Positions 35,124 through 60,892 of a stretch of 64,000 nt of DNA are shown here, one piece after another. This DNA is from Hemicordylus capensis (lineage: Eukaryota; Chordata; Lepidosauria; Squamata; Cordylidae). The translations under genes and the position numbers were made by a program. The stretch spans positions 8,442,001 to 8,506,000 of the forward strand of contig NC_069657.1 of the NCBI RefSeq assembly GCF_027244095.1, written 5' to 3'. The stretch's first letter is position 1; every line of letters starts with the position of its first letter. Below the pieces are notes generated by a model that saw nothing but the letters and a program-made list of their open reading frames with translations, made no database searches and was not told the origin of the DNA.

Positions 35124-35412
35124 CAGGGCTGCTCAACTTTGGCCCTCCTGCAGATGTTGGTTTGTTTATTCGATTTCTATACCGCCCTTCCAAAAATGGC
35201 TCACGGCGGTTTACACACAGAAATAATAAATAAGATAGATCCCTGTCCCCAAAAGGCTCACAATCTAAAAAGAAACATTAGATAACCAGCAACAGTCACT
35301 GGAGTCATGGTGGCCTACAACTCCCATAATCCCTGGATACTGGCCAATGTGGCTGGGGATTATGGAAGTTGTAGTCCAAAAACAGCTGGAGGGCCAAAGT
35401 TGAGCAGGCCTG
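35124..35412. mobile_element. hAT-type MITE split by an L2-tailed repeat
   Basis: CAGGGCTGCTCAACTTTGGC at one end faces CAAAGTTGAGCAGGCCTG at the other. A minus-strand L2-tailed repeat at about 35163-35305 separates GCAGATGTTGG from GGCCTACAACTCCC. Confidence 0.82.
35163..35305 (-). repeat. L2-tailed short repeat nested in a MITE
   Basis: The minus strand carries the tail TTTTTGGAAGGGCGGTATAG, then AAATCGAATAAACAAA. The 5' part is truncated within the AGTGACTGTTGCTGGTTATC segment. Confidence 0.8.
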
Positions 35413-35660
35413 AAACATATCTAAATGAGGCTGGGTTGTGCCTGTGCAAAGTAAATAGTTCTAAAGCTAAGAAAGGAATTACAGATGTAATTTCATCATA
35501 TAGGGAGACTGGGAAAGAACACAAAAAATGACATTTATTACAGATGTAAAGTTGGCCAATCCTTTAATGGCCAGCCAATTCATGTTCTGTCCCTAGCATT
35601 TAATTGAGGGTGGGCGAGAATTTTCAGACTCCCACACGATCATTCACCCTTCCTCTACTT

Positions 35661-35809
35661 CAGAGCTGCTGAACTCTGGCCCTCCTGCAGATGTTGGCCT
35701 ACAACTCCCATAATCCTTGGCTATTGGCCACTGTGGCTGGGGATTATGGGAACTGCAGTCCCAAAACAGCCGGGTGGGGGTGGGGTGGGCCCTCTGTTGA
35801 GCAGGATGG
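35661..35809. mobile_element. hAT-type MITE
   Basis: CAGAGCTGCTGAACTCTGGC faces GCCCTCTGTTGAGCAGGATG. The flanks CTCTACTT and CTCTACCT match at 7 of 8 positions. Confidence 0.8.
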
Positions 35810-35930
35810 CTCTACCTCAATCCTTGAGTGCACAGGACTGCCAACTGGGAGCACGAATGGATCTCCTGCCCTGGCTGGGCACTCCTCCAACCCTGATTAA
35901 GGTCATGTGAACAAGCCCTGTGTATAACTT

Positions 35931-36153
35931 CATTTATTTATTTTTACATTTATATCCCACTCTTCCTCCAAGGAGCCCAGAGCGGTGTACTACATACTTG
36001 AGTTTCTCCTCACAACCACCCTCTGAAGTAGGTTAGGCTGAGAGAGAAGTGACTGGCCCAGAGTCACCCAGCTAGTCTCATGGCTGAATGGGGATTTGAA
36101 CTCGGGTCTCCCCGGTCCTAGTCCAGCACTCTAACCACTACGCCATGCTGGAA
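35931..36153 (-). repeat. CORE/MIR-type tRNA SINE
   Basis: On the minus strand it runs from CCAGCATGGCGTAGTGGTTA to GTGGGATATAAATGTAAAAA and an AAATAAAT tail. Confidence 0.88.
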
Positions 36154-36159
36154 GGGTTG

Positions 36160-37260
36160 GTATGAATACAGTTGCAATAAGGTCTTAGGAACCTTTCATG
36201 AGACAAGAACATTTGCTGCCTATTTCATACATGAGCCAACTGGGGTGATCAGTCCCACTGGCAGGAGGCAAATGAATTCTGATCTTTGACAAAGTCTACA
36301 CCCCAGCGATGGAAAGTAGGTGACAGCATTGCAAAACTTCCAGTTGTCAGTGTGCTAGCATGCTTTAATTGTTCTGCCCACCAGGCCTGCAGCAACCAAA
36401 TTTGCAACTGTGTTTAAAATATTTTAAAAACACAAAAACTCCTATAAAATTTTATTAGTGTCAGAGGAATGGGAATAAAAATGGGCAGGAACATTTTCCA
36501 AAGATTACTCCAAGGAGAGAGAGGAACAATTTGTTCATTGTTATCCTGATCCTAACCCTTTGCTCTGTGCAAAAATGATTTTATCCTTACTGTTTGGCGT
36601 AATGCGCCACAAAAAGCTGTATGTGCAACGATGCTATCACCTATTTTCCATCGTGGTGGGGTTTGGCCTTGTCAAAAATCACCATGAGCATTCTTCCTCT
36701 GGGCTGATACCAGTGGCCAAAGTTTCTGGGCCTGGCTCATGGGTTAATGTGCAGTCTCACCTAGATCTACCTCCATGCAGCTGGTTGCCCCACCTCTGCC
36801 ATGGCTCCCACCACCTTGAGCCAAGGGACCACCTACTCTTCCTACCTTGAGGCAAGGAGGATTCTGGATGGAACTTCATGGATATGGGGGGATAAGGGAA
36901 GAAGCCCGGTGAGGTCGAGATTATCCAGTAACCGTGCCCAAGAAGACACTTGGCAACATTCATCTCACTGCGTCTTTTCACAGAATTCCAGGACGGGGGT
37001 GGGGAGGAAACAAACACACTTAAGTTGTTGTTTTTTAATTATCTGAACTAACTAATGTGAAATAAAGCATTACACTGAGACTGGCAAAGAAAGATGTGCA
37101 TGTGGTTTCATGTTACAAACAGCAGCTTCTTTTCAATATGCTTAAAGGCTTTAAATAATAATAATAAAAAGGCCGTAGTCTTGGGCACTTTTATCTTGCT
37201 ATTACATAAATACACATCAGTGGGGTATTGCCTTAAACTAGCACAGCTGACATCCGGAGG
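36160..37260. other. Intergenic DNA between CHST14 and ACTR10
   Basis: No gene is recognised. The part nearest 37.37 kb is probably ACTR10 3' UTR. An ATTAAA on the minus strand near 37.03 kb is a weak poly(A) candidate. Confidence 0.45.
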
Positions 37261-37371
37261 GCAGGAGTGGCCATGACGGTCCTGCTGCCCCGGAATTCCA
37301 TTCCATGGTGGGACAGGTTTGCCTCTTTCAACGCCATCACAGTCTGTGACATCCAGAGAGGGAGCAGAGGC

Positions 37372-52800
<15,429 letters not shown>

Positions 52801-53056
52801 AAGGAAGCACAGTACAAAAGTAGTGCCAGTCGCACTTCTGGCTGTCAATGGAACAGCGGTTATTCAACTCGCCCATCTGCGGGAGGAGAGTGGCTGTGCT
52901 TTCACACGAGTGTTTGGAACTTTGGGCGCATGGGCAGTTCAAAGCACTCCCATGAGCAAAAAATCTGAAAATGGAATAGAAAGCTTTTCCACAGAAGGGG
53001 GTGGGAGATATTAAATATAAATTATCTATTATATATTATGAAAGATTTTTCTGTTT

Positions 53057-53490
53057 GAAATAAAATCATACTTCCCGATGACCTATAGATACCAAATTTT
53101 GCATACGCACAATTCTGACACTGAAATTAGATGAATACATTTTTTTTAAACACAGGAATATGCTTGGGGGAAATTTAAGTTTTGGTGGGGTTTTTTTGGT
53201 AGTTTTTAAACAAAATTCTGAATATCATACTTTCTGATAACCCACAGATACCAAATTTTACATACTCAGTCCTGCCACTGAAACTGAATGCACTTTTTAT
53301 CCTAGAAAATGCATCATGACCATTTAAATTTTTGGGGTAGTTTTTAAACGAAATTCTGAATATCGTACTTCCCAATTACCGACAGATACCAATGTTTGCA
53401 ATTTAAACTTGCCAAATGCAACACCTTTTACATTGGAATATGCTTGGGGACATGTTTAAATAATTTTGGGGGTTTTTTTTAGCAGCCATT
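53057..53490 (+). repeat. Three-unit AT-rich tandem repeat
   Basis: Three diverged units begin near 53057, 53212 and 53350. They share ATACTTCCCGAT-like starts, CAGATACCAAATTTT, and an AGTTTTTAAAC end with a GT-rich patch. Unit length is about 140-155 bp. Confidence 0.8.
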
Positions 53491-54500
53491 TTGAATTAAC
53501 CATATTTTAACTGTTATTGTTCTCAACAGATTTTTAGCACTCAATAATGAGATCAATAATTCCAAAACAACATAATGTCCAAGAAAAGCAGAACATCTTT
53601 CTCAGATTCAAATTTATTATTATTCAGTTTTACCATATATGGCTATTATACAATAAAATGAATAATGTTTGAAGTCTAAAGCCTACCAATTTCAAACTGT
53701 ACTTTTACTTCCCTTTTGGTAAAAATATTACTTTTACACCTTAATAATAATAATAATAATAATAATGTAATAATATGTATTACATAAATTTAATTTCTTG
53801 AACTTTCCTATATGCAAAATGATTTTTCCTGCCTCGCTTACTAGTAGTTTATAATATTACCAAATATAATTAAAATAACAAGGGGTTATGTGCCTAAAAG
53901 GGATTCATGTATGTTGCTTTAGGTTCCACTTTTTTGCAAGTGCCTGCAGGTGACTAACAGTATCAACAAGATTAAGCCCTCTGTGGGCTCCCTCCTTCAG
54001 CCTGGCCCTGAGCTGCTGCTCCTGCTGCTACAACTACTCCTACTAGAACATAAGAACAGTGGCCCACCAGATGCCTCTGGGAAGCATCCCTTGCCCCAAG
54101 CAAGGGAGATAAGTTGAACAGTGAAAACTCAGGAGGGCCAGGCTAGCCCTAATAGGTGCTGGCTACTCCCCTTGTATGTGACATCACATGCAGGGGGCGT
54201 GGCTAGTACGGGGGGGGGGCACTGGGGAGCGGGGCAATCACGTGCCCCCTCTCCTCTAGCTACACACCTGGGGACAGTGCTTGATTTCAGCACAAGCTAA
54301 GCAAGTTTCAGCTGCCTTGTGTTCTGCGGGGCCTCTGAATACCACAAAATGACTCAATTTCAAGTTTTATGTAATAGGTTGAAAAATAAAGGAGAAAGGA
54401 AAAAAAGACTCTAAAACAGACATTATCATTCTGATAAGACAAAAAAAATCTTATATGGCTATGCAATTATTTATCATTTTGAGTGTACAAATCTGTGCAG
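53490..54500. other. AT-rich non-coding stretch
   Basis: No gene is recognised. It holds an AAT microsatellite (53.74-53.77 kb), a short minus-strand CR1 piece (54048-54095) and, near 54.19-54.27 kb, a remnant resembling the 19.3-kb MITE interior. Confidence 0.55.
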
Positions 54501-54520
54501 AAATAACAGCAAATTATATA

Positions 54521-55365
54521 TACTAGCTGACCCCGTATGACAGTACACTCCCCCCACCTTCAGGCCCTCCCCGCCTGGCCCTCCTTTGCTGAACGGTCGG
54601 CAAAGCCCCGCTGCCCATTCCCCTCCCACCGACCTGTCTGTCCCACTCTGCAACGGGCGGATGAACTTTGCAAGCCGCCCATTCCCCTCCTGCCCCACCT
54701 CCTGCCCCAGTCTCCCCTGCCCTCCCCTGCCCCACCACCCACCCCACCTCCTGCCCTCCCCCATCCCACTTCCTGCCCCAGTCTCTCCTGCCCTCCCCAC
54801 CCCACCTCCTGACCCAGTCTGTCCTGCCCCAGTTTCTCTTGCCCTCCCCCACCTCCTGTCCATCTCTCTTGCCCTCCCCCACCTCCTGCCCCAGTCTCTC
54901 CTGCCCATGTATCTCCTGCCCACCCCTGTCCCACCTCCTGCCCGTCTCTCCTGCCTTCCCTGCCCCAGTCTCTCCTGCCCCAGTCTCTCTTGCCCTCCCC
55001 CACCTCCTGTTCCTGTCGCTCCTGTCGCCCACCTCCTGCTGACCCCGCACAGAGCCTCTCACCTCACTGGGTGGCAAGCCAACATTTTTGTCCAGTTCTT
55101 GTCAGACATTGGGCAGCCCAGCTCCTCCCGAAGGCACCTCTCCTCCCTGCTTGTCGTCCCTCAGCTGGTCAGCCCTTCACCTCCCTCAGCCACGACCCCT
55201 GTGGAGTCTCACCAACCACCTCCTGTCCTGGCGTGTGCTCCTCCATCCCGCCCTTGCACGTGTCGCCCCCTCTGGGCCCACCATTGGTCGTGGCTGCAGC
55301 GGGGGCGGAGCTTGCTACATCCCCACGCATCCCCCGGTCCGTCTACAAGAATTAATAATATAGAT
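54521..55365 (+). repeat. C-rich dispersed repeat, copy A
   Basis: It begins TACTAGCTGACCCCGTATGA and ends TCCCCACGCATCCCCCGGTC, then AAGAATTAATAATATAGAT. At 54.70-55.02 kb the body is a degenerate array of units such as CTGCCCCAGTCTCTC. A second head-like sequence, GCTGACCCCGCACAGAGCC, lies at about 55.04 kb, so two copies may be fused. Long open frames here come from the pyrimidine-rich repeats. Confidence 0.7.
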
Positions 55366-55369
55366 CTAT

Positions 55370-55480
55370 TTATTTATTTAGCACATTTCTATACTGCCCA
55401 AAACTCAAGTCTCTGGGCGGTTTACAACAAGGAAACAAACACAAAGTTAAAACATTAGTTAAAATATATGACAACAAACA
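55370..55480 (-). repeat. L2-like 3' tail fragment
   Basis: AAACCGCCCAGAGACTTGAG and CTATTTATTTATTTAGC-type ends on the minus strand mark a short L2-like 3' end. Confidence 0.55.
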
Positions 55481-55519
55481 AACTATTAGTGACTCACATT
55501 GGAATGGAATACTGAAATG

Positions 55520-56340
55520 GAAGCTGGTGTTTTCTACTTCTTCCCGAATTAAAGAGAACTTTGTTAAGCTTTTTCACAGGTGGTATTTGACCCCTTCTAG
55601 AGTATCCCACATTAATAAGAGTATGTCCCCGTTATGCTGGAACGGCTGTGGAAACAGGGGAACATACTTCCATCTATGGTGGTCTTGTCCCAGTGTTTTT
55701 GGCTTTTGGACAGAGGTATTTTTAGAAATGGGTAAAATTACACAACAGAGTTTAGATATGAGACCAGAGCTGGCTCTATTAAGTGTATTTTCGGGAGCTA
55801 ATTTGTCATTATTGTCTAAGGACCTTATAGTTTTTATGTTAACTGCGGCTAGATTATCCATTGCTCAACACTGGAAGTATAAAACCATGTCTTTGACATC
55901 TTGGTATCAGTTTATGTGGCATATTGCCATATCTGAAAAATTGACCCATATTATCCGCCTTCAAGCAGGTCAAGCTAATTCTAATGATTTTTTCATGATA
56001 TGCGGATGCAATTCGGGCAGAAAAGAATTGCTCCTTTGCCACACGTATTGCCTGAGCATAGATCACTTACCTCTCTATGTTGTAATCTGTTGGATTCGAG
56101 TCGAGTCTTTCTCTACTTTCTCTACTTGCACTCCAATCGTCTACCTCGCCGCTTCAGCCCCTGTAGTTTTTCTGTTTACCAACCGGCCAATTTTGAAGCG
56201 GGTCAGAGAGGACACTTAGGAACGATCATGTCTACTGCCCCAGTGAGTTTGCTGTTCCAGTTTTCCATCAGGGCATCAACAGGATCACCAGCAGAGACAA
56301 CACTAAATCCCTCCAATGCTTCTTAAAATCCTATTGGATC
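55520..56340 (+). repeat. L1 LINE ORF2 carboxy end
   Basis: The plus strand keeps an open frame of about 230 codons. Its WYLTPSRVSHINKSMSPLCW stretch, then CGNRGTYFHLWWSCPSV, matches the cysteine/histidine region at the end of vertebrate L1 ORF2. The frame continues past the usual homology, so its end is uncertain. It is strongly 5' truncated. Confidence 0.85.
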
Positions 56341-56439
56341 CAATAACTTTCTTGGGCGGTCCATCTTAATAGGTCCCTCACCCCTGTGAAGGTGGGAAGT
56401 GACTGTGAGTCCAACCTTAACCAGATGGTGGTCTGTCCA

Positions 56440-57003
56440 TGACAATGGGGAAATCTCAGGAGTCCCCACCCACAGAACACCACCCTGTGTTCTACCCAGG
56501 TTTGGGAACTGTGTGTACTCCCAATTTTTGATTGTGTGGAAGCAAGGTCAGAGGAAAACCTGGGTAGAAGTGATTGTGTGGAAGCAAGGTAGGAGAAAAA
56601 GTTACCCAGGTTTTCCTCTAACCTTGCTTCCACACAATCACTTCTAGCCAGGGTTTCGTCTACCCTTGCTTCCACACAATCAAAAATTGGGAGTACACAC
56701 AGCTCCCAAACCCAGGTTTTTGATTGTGTGAATGACCTCCGTGTGTCAGTGCCGGCAGCTTTCAGCCAGCACTGAGACACTGAAGGGTGCCTGTCCATTT
56801 CAGGGAGATACCCACAATGCACCCTGCTCTTGTGCAGTGCATTGTGGGATTTCCAGGGGTCGGGACAATGCATCCCAGCCTCTGCAACTCCATGCTGCCT
56901 GGGGCAGTAGTGAATTGTCTGGGCACATGATCTGTGCACCCAGCAACTGGGACCCGGTCATCTGTAGCCTTCCTACAGCCCTGATCATGAGAAAGGGCCC
57001 TAG
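56440..57003. mobile_element. Long palindromic element of unknown family
   Basis: Arms at about 56495-56603 and 56604-56710 are inverted copies containing TTGATTGTGTGGAAGCAAGG and its complement. The right part (56785-57003) matches 47390-47645 in reverse. No transposase is present. Confidence 0.75.
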
Positions 57004-57214
57004 ATGTGACAGGGTGATTTTGTTATTGGCCCTCCCAATATAGATATAGGTTTTCTTCCAGAAGGCTCCCAGAGGAGAAGGGCCTTGATGAGCCACAGAA
57101 CAAGGAGGTCTAACCCTTCCCTGCCCAGACAGCACCTCTGATCCAAATCACAGTCCAAGTAGCTGTTAGCTGGGAAGTGGGAGACATATGGGCAGAAACT
57201 GTGTCCTTAAGTCA

Positions 57215-57290
57215 GGGGTTCCCAACCTTGAGTCTCCAGATGCTGTTGGACTACAATTCCCATCACCCCCAGCCACAACTTGGGAGGGGA
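57215..57290. mobile_element. Half of a hAT-type MITE
   Basis: CAGGGGTTCCCAACCTTGAG to CCCCCAGCCACAACTTGGG is the left half; the right half is absent. Confidence 0.6.
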
Positions 57291-57552
57291 CAGGGTATGG
57301 GAAATCAGCGTGGGGCAAGAGATAAAACTCTCCCTCTCCCTGTACCATGGCCCTAATCGGAATTGCTCTCTCCCCTTCCCTTTTTTTTGAGGGGGGGAGA
57401 CACCCAACATTGGGAATTCTTCCAGTCACAGAATTCCCTTTCCCATCTCATTTGGCCCTCAGATTTAATCTGGATCAAATCAAATGGCTTGGATTCTTCA
57501 AATTATACGGTCCTTTGTAGTAATCATCAACATAGTAATTATCAACAAAGAG

Positions 57553-57850
57553 GAGAGCTGGTCTTGTGGTAGCAAACATGACTTGTCCTCTTAGCTAAGC
57601 AGGGTCCACCCTGGTGGCATATGAATGGGAGACTAGAAGTGTGAGCACTGCAAGATATTCCCCTCAGGGGATGGAGCCACTCTGGGAAGAGGATCTAGGT
57701 TCCAAGTTCCCTTCCTGACAGCATCTCCAAGATAGGGCTGAGAGAAATTCCTGCCTGGAACCTTGGAGAAGCTGCTGCCAGTCTGTGAAGACAATACTGA
57801 GTGAGATAGACCAATGGTCTGACTCAGTATATGGCAGCTTCCTATGTTCC
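57553..57850 (+). repeat. 5S-rRNA-headed SINE, full length
   Basis: It runs from GAGAGCTGGTCTTGTGGTAG through TAGCTAAGCAGGGTCCACCC to TATGGCAGCTTCCTATGTTC. Confidence 0.88.
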
Positions 57851-59075
57851 TAAAGTCTAATGTCTGGTTCATTACAATTAATTAATAGGTGTGGAATTGC
57901 AGATCTCTAAGGTGCCTTTGAGTACCTCTTTGGGTCCTTTTAGCTTATGCCTTTTCTCTCTTATTCTTCTCAAGACTGAGCTAGACTAATGTTGCAATTC
58001 ATTATGTAGGGCAGAAGGGGAAAAAATAACTTAATCCTACAGAGAATTGACAGATGGTGGTTTAATTTTAAACCGAGATTCTCTCTCTCTCTCGGCGTGT
58101 GAGTCTGTCTTCAGTGATTTATTTCTGGGACAATTTTCGCTGTCCCAGGTCATTTCTTAACACCATTGATTTTATGCTTTTCGAACAGGCTCTGCTTACA
58201 GGAACGGAGCCCTGGAAATCTGAAGTCCCACTTCTAGGCCTTCTTGGCCGTACTGTAACTTACTTGTGTGACCTTGGTCAGCACAGAGGAGGGCCTGGGA
58301 GTTTTTACTCAGCAGTTCCACGTCCCTGGTTGTATTTGCTGACTAGATTTATCAAAGGAAAAAGGTTTCTACTCCTGTCAGCAATGCAGATCTCACACAC
58401 GCCTCAGGAGCTTTTGGGATCAATATCAACAGAAATGAGCTGCGGGTTGCGGCACTACAATCCACAAGTAGGGCGCGGGAGGCATATTGCCTTTCAAGTT
58501 CTGCTGTGCCGCTGATGATGATCCCGTGATAACGAAAGAAAAAGTTCATATGAGATTATGCCAAAAACCCACCAACATTACGCAGCCTTACGGGGGGTGC
58601 CCCCTTGTCCCAGAACGGACCCTTGCAGGCTTTGCAAGTGTCATGTGGTTGTGTGGAGGAGGGACGGTTGCTCCTCTTCTTCCTTTTTGCTCCTTGCAAA
58701 TTTTGCAAGGAGTGTGATGAGTGTGATGAGAAGCACTCTTACATCCTGCTGGCGCACCAATAAACTGCTGCCTGAGACAACTGCCTCACCATGCCTCATG
58801 AAAGGGCTGCCCCGATTGGTAGTGTGCTGTAGTGGTGGATATATGTCTGAGCCAGTCCCTGTTTCAAATCTCACATCAGCCACAAATTCAGGGCCCTTGG
58901 ATAACTACCATTTCCAAGACCCCCCCCCCCCGTGATATATGATAATACTGGTTTAACCTGAAGGTCTGTTGACAGGGTTACTGAGATAATATTTAAAATG
59001 TACTCTAGAAGAGCAAAGGCCATAGCTCATGCCTTGCACAGAAGGTTCCCAGTTCCTAGTTTGGTGCTTATATGA
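57851..59075. other. Unclassified intergenic stretch
   Basis: No gene or named repeat is recognised. A short CT run lies near 58.08 kb. Confidence 0.45.
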
Positions 59076-59079
59076 ATAA

Positions 59080-59395
59080 GAGGAATATTTATATACCACT
59101 TTTCAACAAAAGTTCCCAAAGGAGTTTACAAAGATAGAGAGATAGAGAGATAGAGAGATATAGGCTCCGTGTCCCCAAAGGGCTCACCATCCAAAAAAGA
59201 AACTTATTTTAGATGGTGAGCCCTTTGGGGATAGGGAGCCTATTTATTTATATCTATATAAATAAAGACTCCATCAACAGCCACTGGAGGGATGCTGTGC
59301 TGTTGGGGATGGCTAGGGCCAGTTGCTCTCCCCCTGCTAAATAAAGAGAATCGCCACTTTTAAAAATGCCTCTTTGCTCAGTTAGCAGGGGACTA
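59080..59395 (-). repeat. L2-tailed repeat with an internal foldback
   Basis: The ends match the other minus-strand copies. At about 59160-59250 the segment around GGTGAGCCCTTTGGGGA occurs in both orientations, forming a hairpin. This suggests either a second truncated copy inserted head to head or a local inverted duplication. Confidence 0.7.
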
Positions 59396-59396
59396 A

Positions 59397-59417
59397 TGAT
59401 GAGATGAGATGAGATGA

Positions 59418-59484
<67 letters not shown>
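59397..59484. repeat. (GATGA)n-(GA)n microsatellite
   Basis: A short GATGA run leads into about 60 bases of GA. Open frames over it are artefacts. Confidence 0.95.
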
Positions 59485-59487
<3 letters not shown>

Positions 59488-59687
59488 CCATCTGCCCCCC
59501 CCCCGCCCGTCCCCAGGGCTAACTGTACTGTGTGACTGCCATGTTCTTCATGTACTTCTACTGCTAAACCTCCCTCTGCCTAGGACCACATCAGTCTAGG
59601 CACCTAACTCCCCATCATCACCACCACCACCAGTCTCTCTGAAGTATATGGCAGCAACATAGCAAAGTTTATTATAAGTTATAGTTA

Positions 59688-59925
59688 TTAAAGGTAAAGT
59701 GTGCCGTTGAGTCTATTTTGACTCCTGGTGCCCACAGAGCCCTGTGGTTGTCTTGGGTAGAATACAGGAGGGGTTTACCACTGCCATCTCACATGCAGTA
59801 TGAGATGATGCCTTTCAGCATCTTCCTATATCGCTGCGCTTGCCCGATATAGGTGTTTCCCATAGTCCGGGAAATAGACCAGCGGGGATTTGAACCGGCA
59901 ACCTTCTGCTATTATGCATTATATT
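59688..59925 (-). repeat. Sauria-type tRNA SINE
   Basis: On the minus strand it starts with the tRNA-like GGTTGCCGGTTCAAATCCCC. It ends ACTCAACGGCACACTTTACC and TTT, the BovB-like tail that defines Sauria SINEs. Confidence 0.88.
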
Positions 59926-60298
59926 ATATGTTTTAATTCTGTAAACTGTCTAGAGATTGTTATACTAGGCGGTATATAAATTCAGTAAAATAATAATAAT
60001 AATAATATAATAGGCTAGAGTTTATTTTAGAGCCTATTCTGTTAGTGTCTATTTTGCAGTGATGGCAGCAAAGAAAAACAATTTCTCCTCCCTCATTGCA
60101 TCTGCACATGGCCATCCAGCAGGGATGAGACATTTGCTATATGTAGTTTTCCAGGGCAATTGTACTGAATGTTTTGATTTATTTGCCATGAATTTGTGCA
60201 GAGAATCGCTGGCGTCTGCTCTGAGTCAAGTTGCCTCCAGCTACATTAGGGCCGGTTAGCACTGCTGAGGCATGGCCTCTTAGAAGCAAAATTAAAAC

Positions 60299-60505
60299 GA
60301 GCCAGCGTGGTGTAGTGTAGTGTTGGACTAGGGCTGGGGAGGCCTGAGTATCAAATCCCCATTCAGCCATGAAACTCTTTGGGTAACTCTGGTCCAGTCA
60401 CTTCTGTCTCAGCCTAACCTACCTCACAGGGTGGTTGTGAGAACAAACACCACTATGTACACCTTTTCTGGGGGAAGAGTGGGATATAAATGTAAAAACA
60501 AATAT
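60299..60505 (+). repeat. CORE/MIR-type tRNA SINE
   Basis: GAGCCAGCGTGGTGTAGTGT begins the head, and the tail is GAGTGGGATATAAATGTAAA. It is more diverged than the other copies. Confidence 0.82.
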
Positions 60506-60754
60506 AATGGTGATTCTAGACCACACTTAATAGAGTGCCAGATTATCCAGCAATGCCCATCCCCATGGCCCAGGTCCTTCTAAAATGTCTACTCAGAAGT
60601 AAGTTCAATTCAGCAAAGACCCCTGCCACTTTTGTTAGAAGCTTCCTCCTTGCAGCTCCTGCTTCCAATGGCTTCCTGTTCAGTGCAGCATTAGTGATGA
60701 ACCCCTTTTAATTCTCCCTTAATCAACCAGTGTGTGCTCCCTGAAGGGCATGGG

Positions 60755-60830
60755 GGCATAAGAACAGTCCTGCTGGACCGGGCTCAAGGCCCATCTAGTC
60801 CAGCATCCTGTTTCACACTGTGGAATAACA
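60755..60830 (-). repeat. CR1 LINE 3' terminus
   Basis: Only the last 75 bases of a CR1 on the minus strand remain (GGATGCTGGACTAGATGGGC). Confidence 0.75.
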
Positions 60831-60857
60831 GTAGAGAAAAAATGGTAAACCACGAGG

Positions 60858-60858
60858 G

Positions 60859-60891
<33 letters not shown>

Positions 60892-60892
60892 T
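60858..60892. repeat. (AAT)n array at the R4 3' flank
   Basis: About ten AAT units are followed by an AAAT-type run that leads into the R4 3' end. Confidence 0.9.

Noticed and set aside
54474-55458. Long open frames on both strands rich in Pro/Ser or Gly/Arg
   Set aside because: They come from degenerate CCTGCCC-type repeats in the C-rich repeat copy A; no protein family is recognisable.
55527-56219. Host protein-coding gene of 230 residues
   Set aside because: The cysteine/histidine block and WYLTP motif identify the end of L1 ORF2 rather than a host gene.
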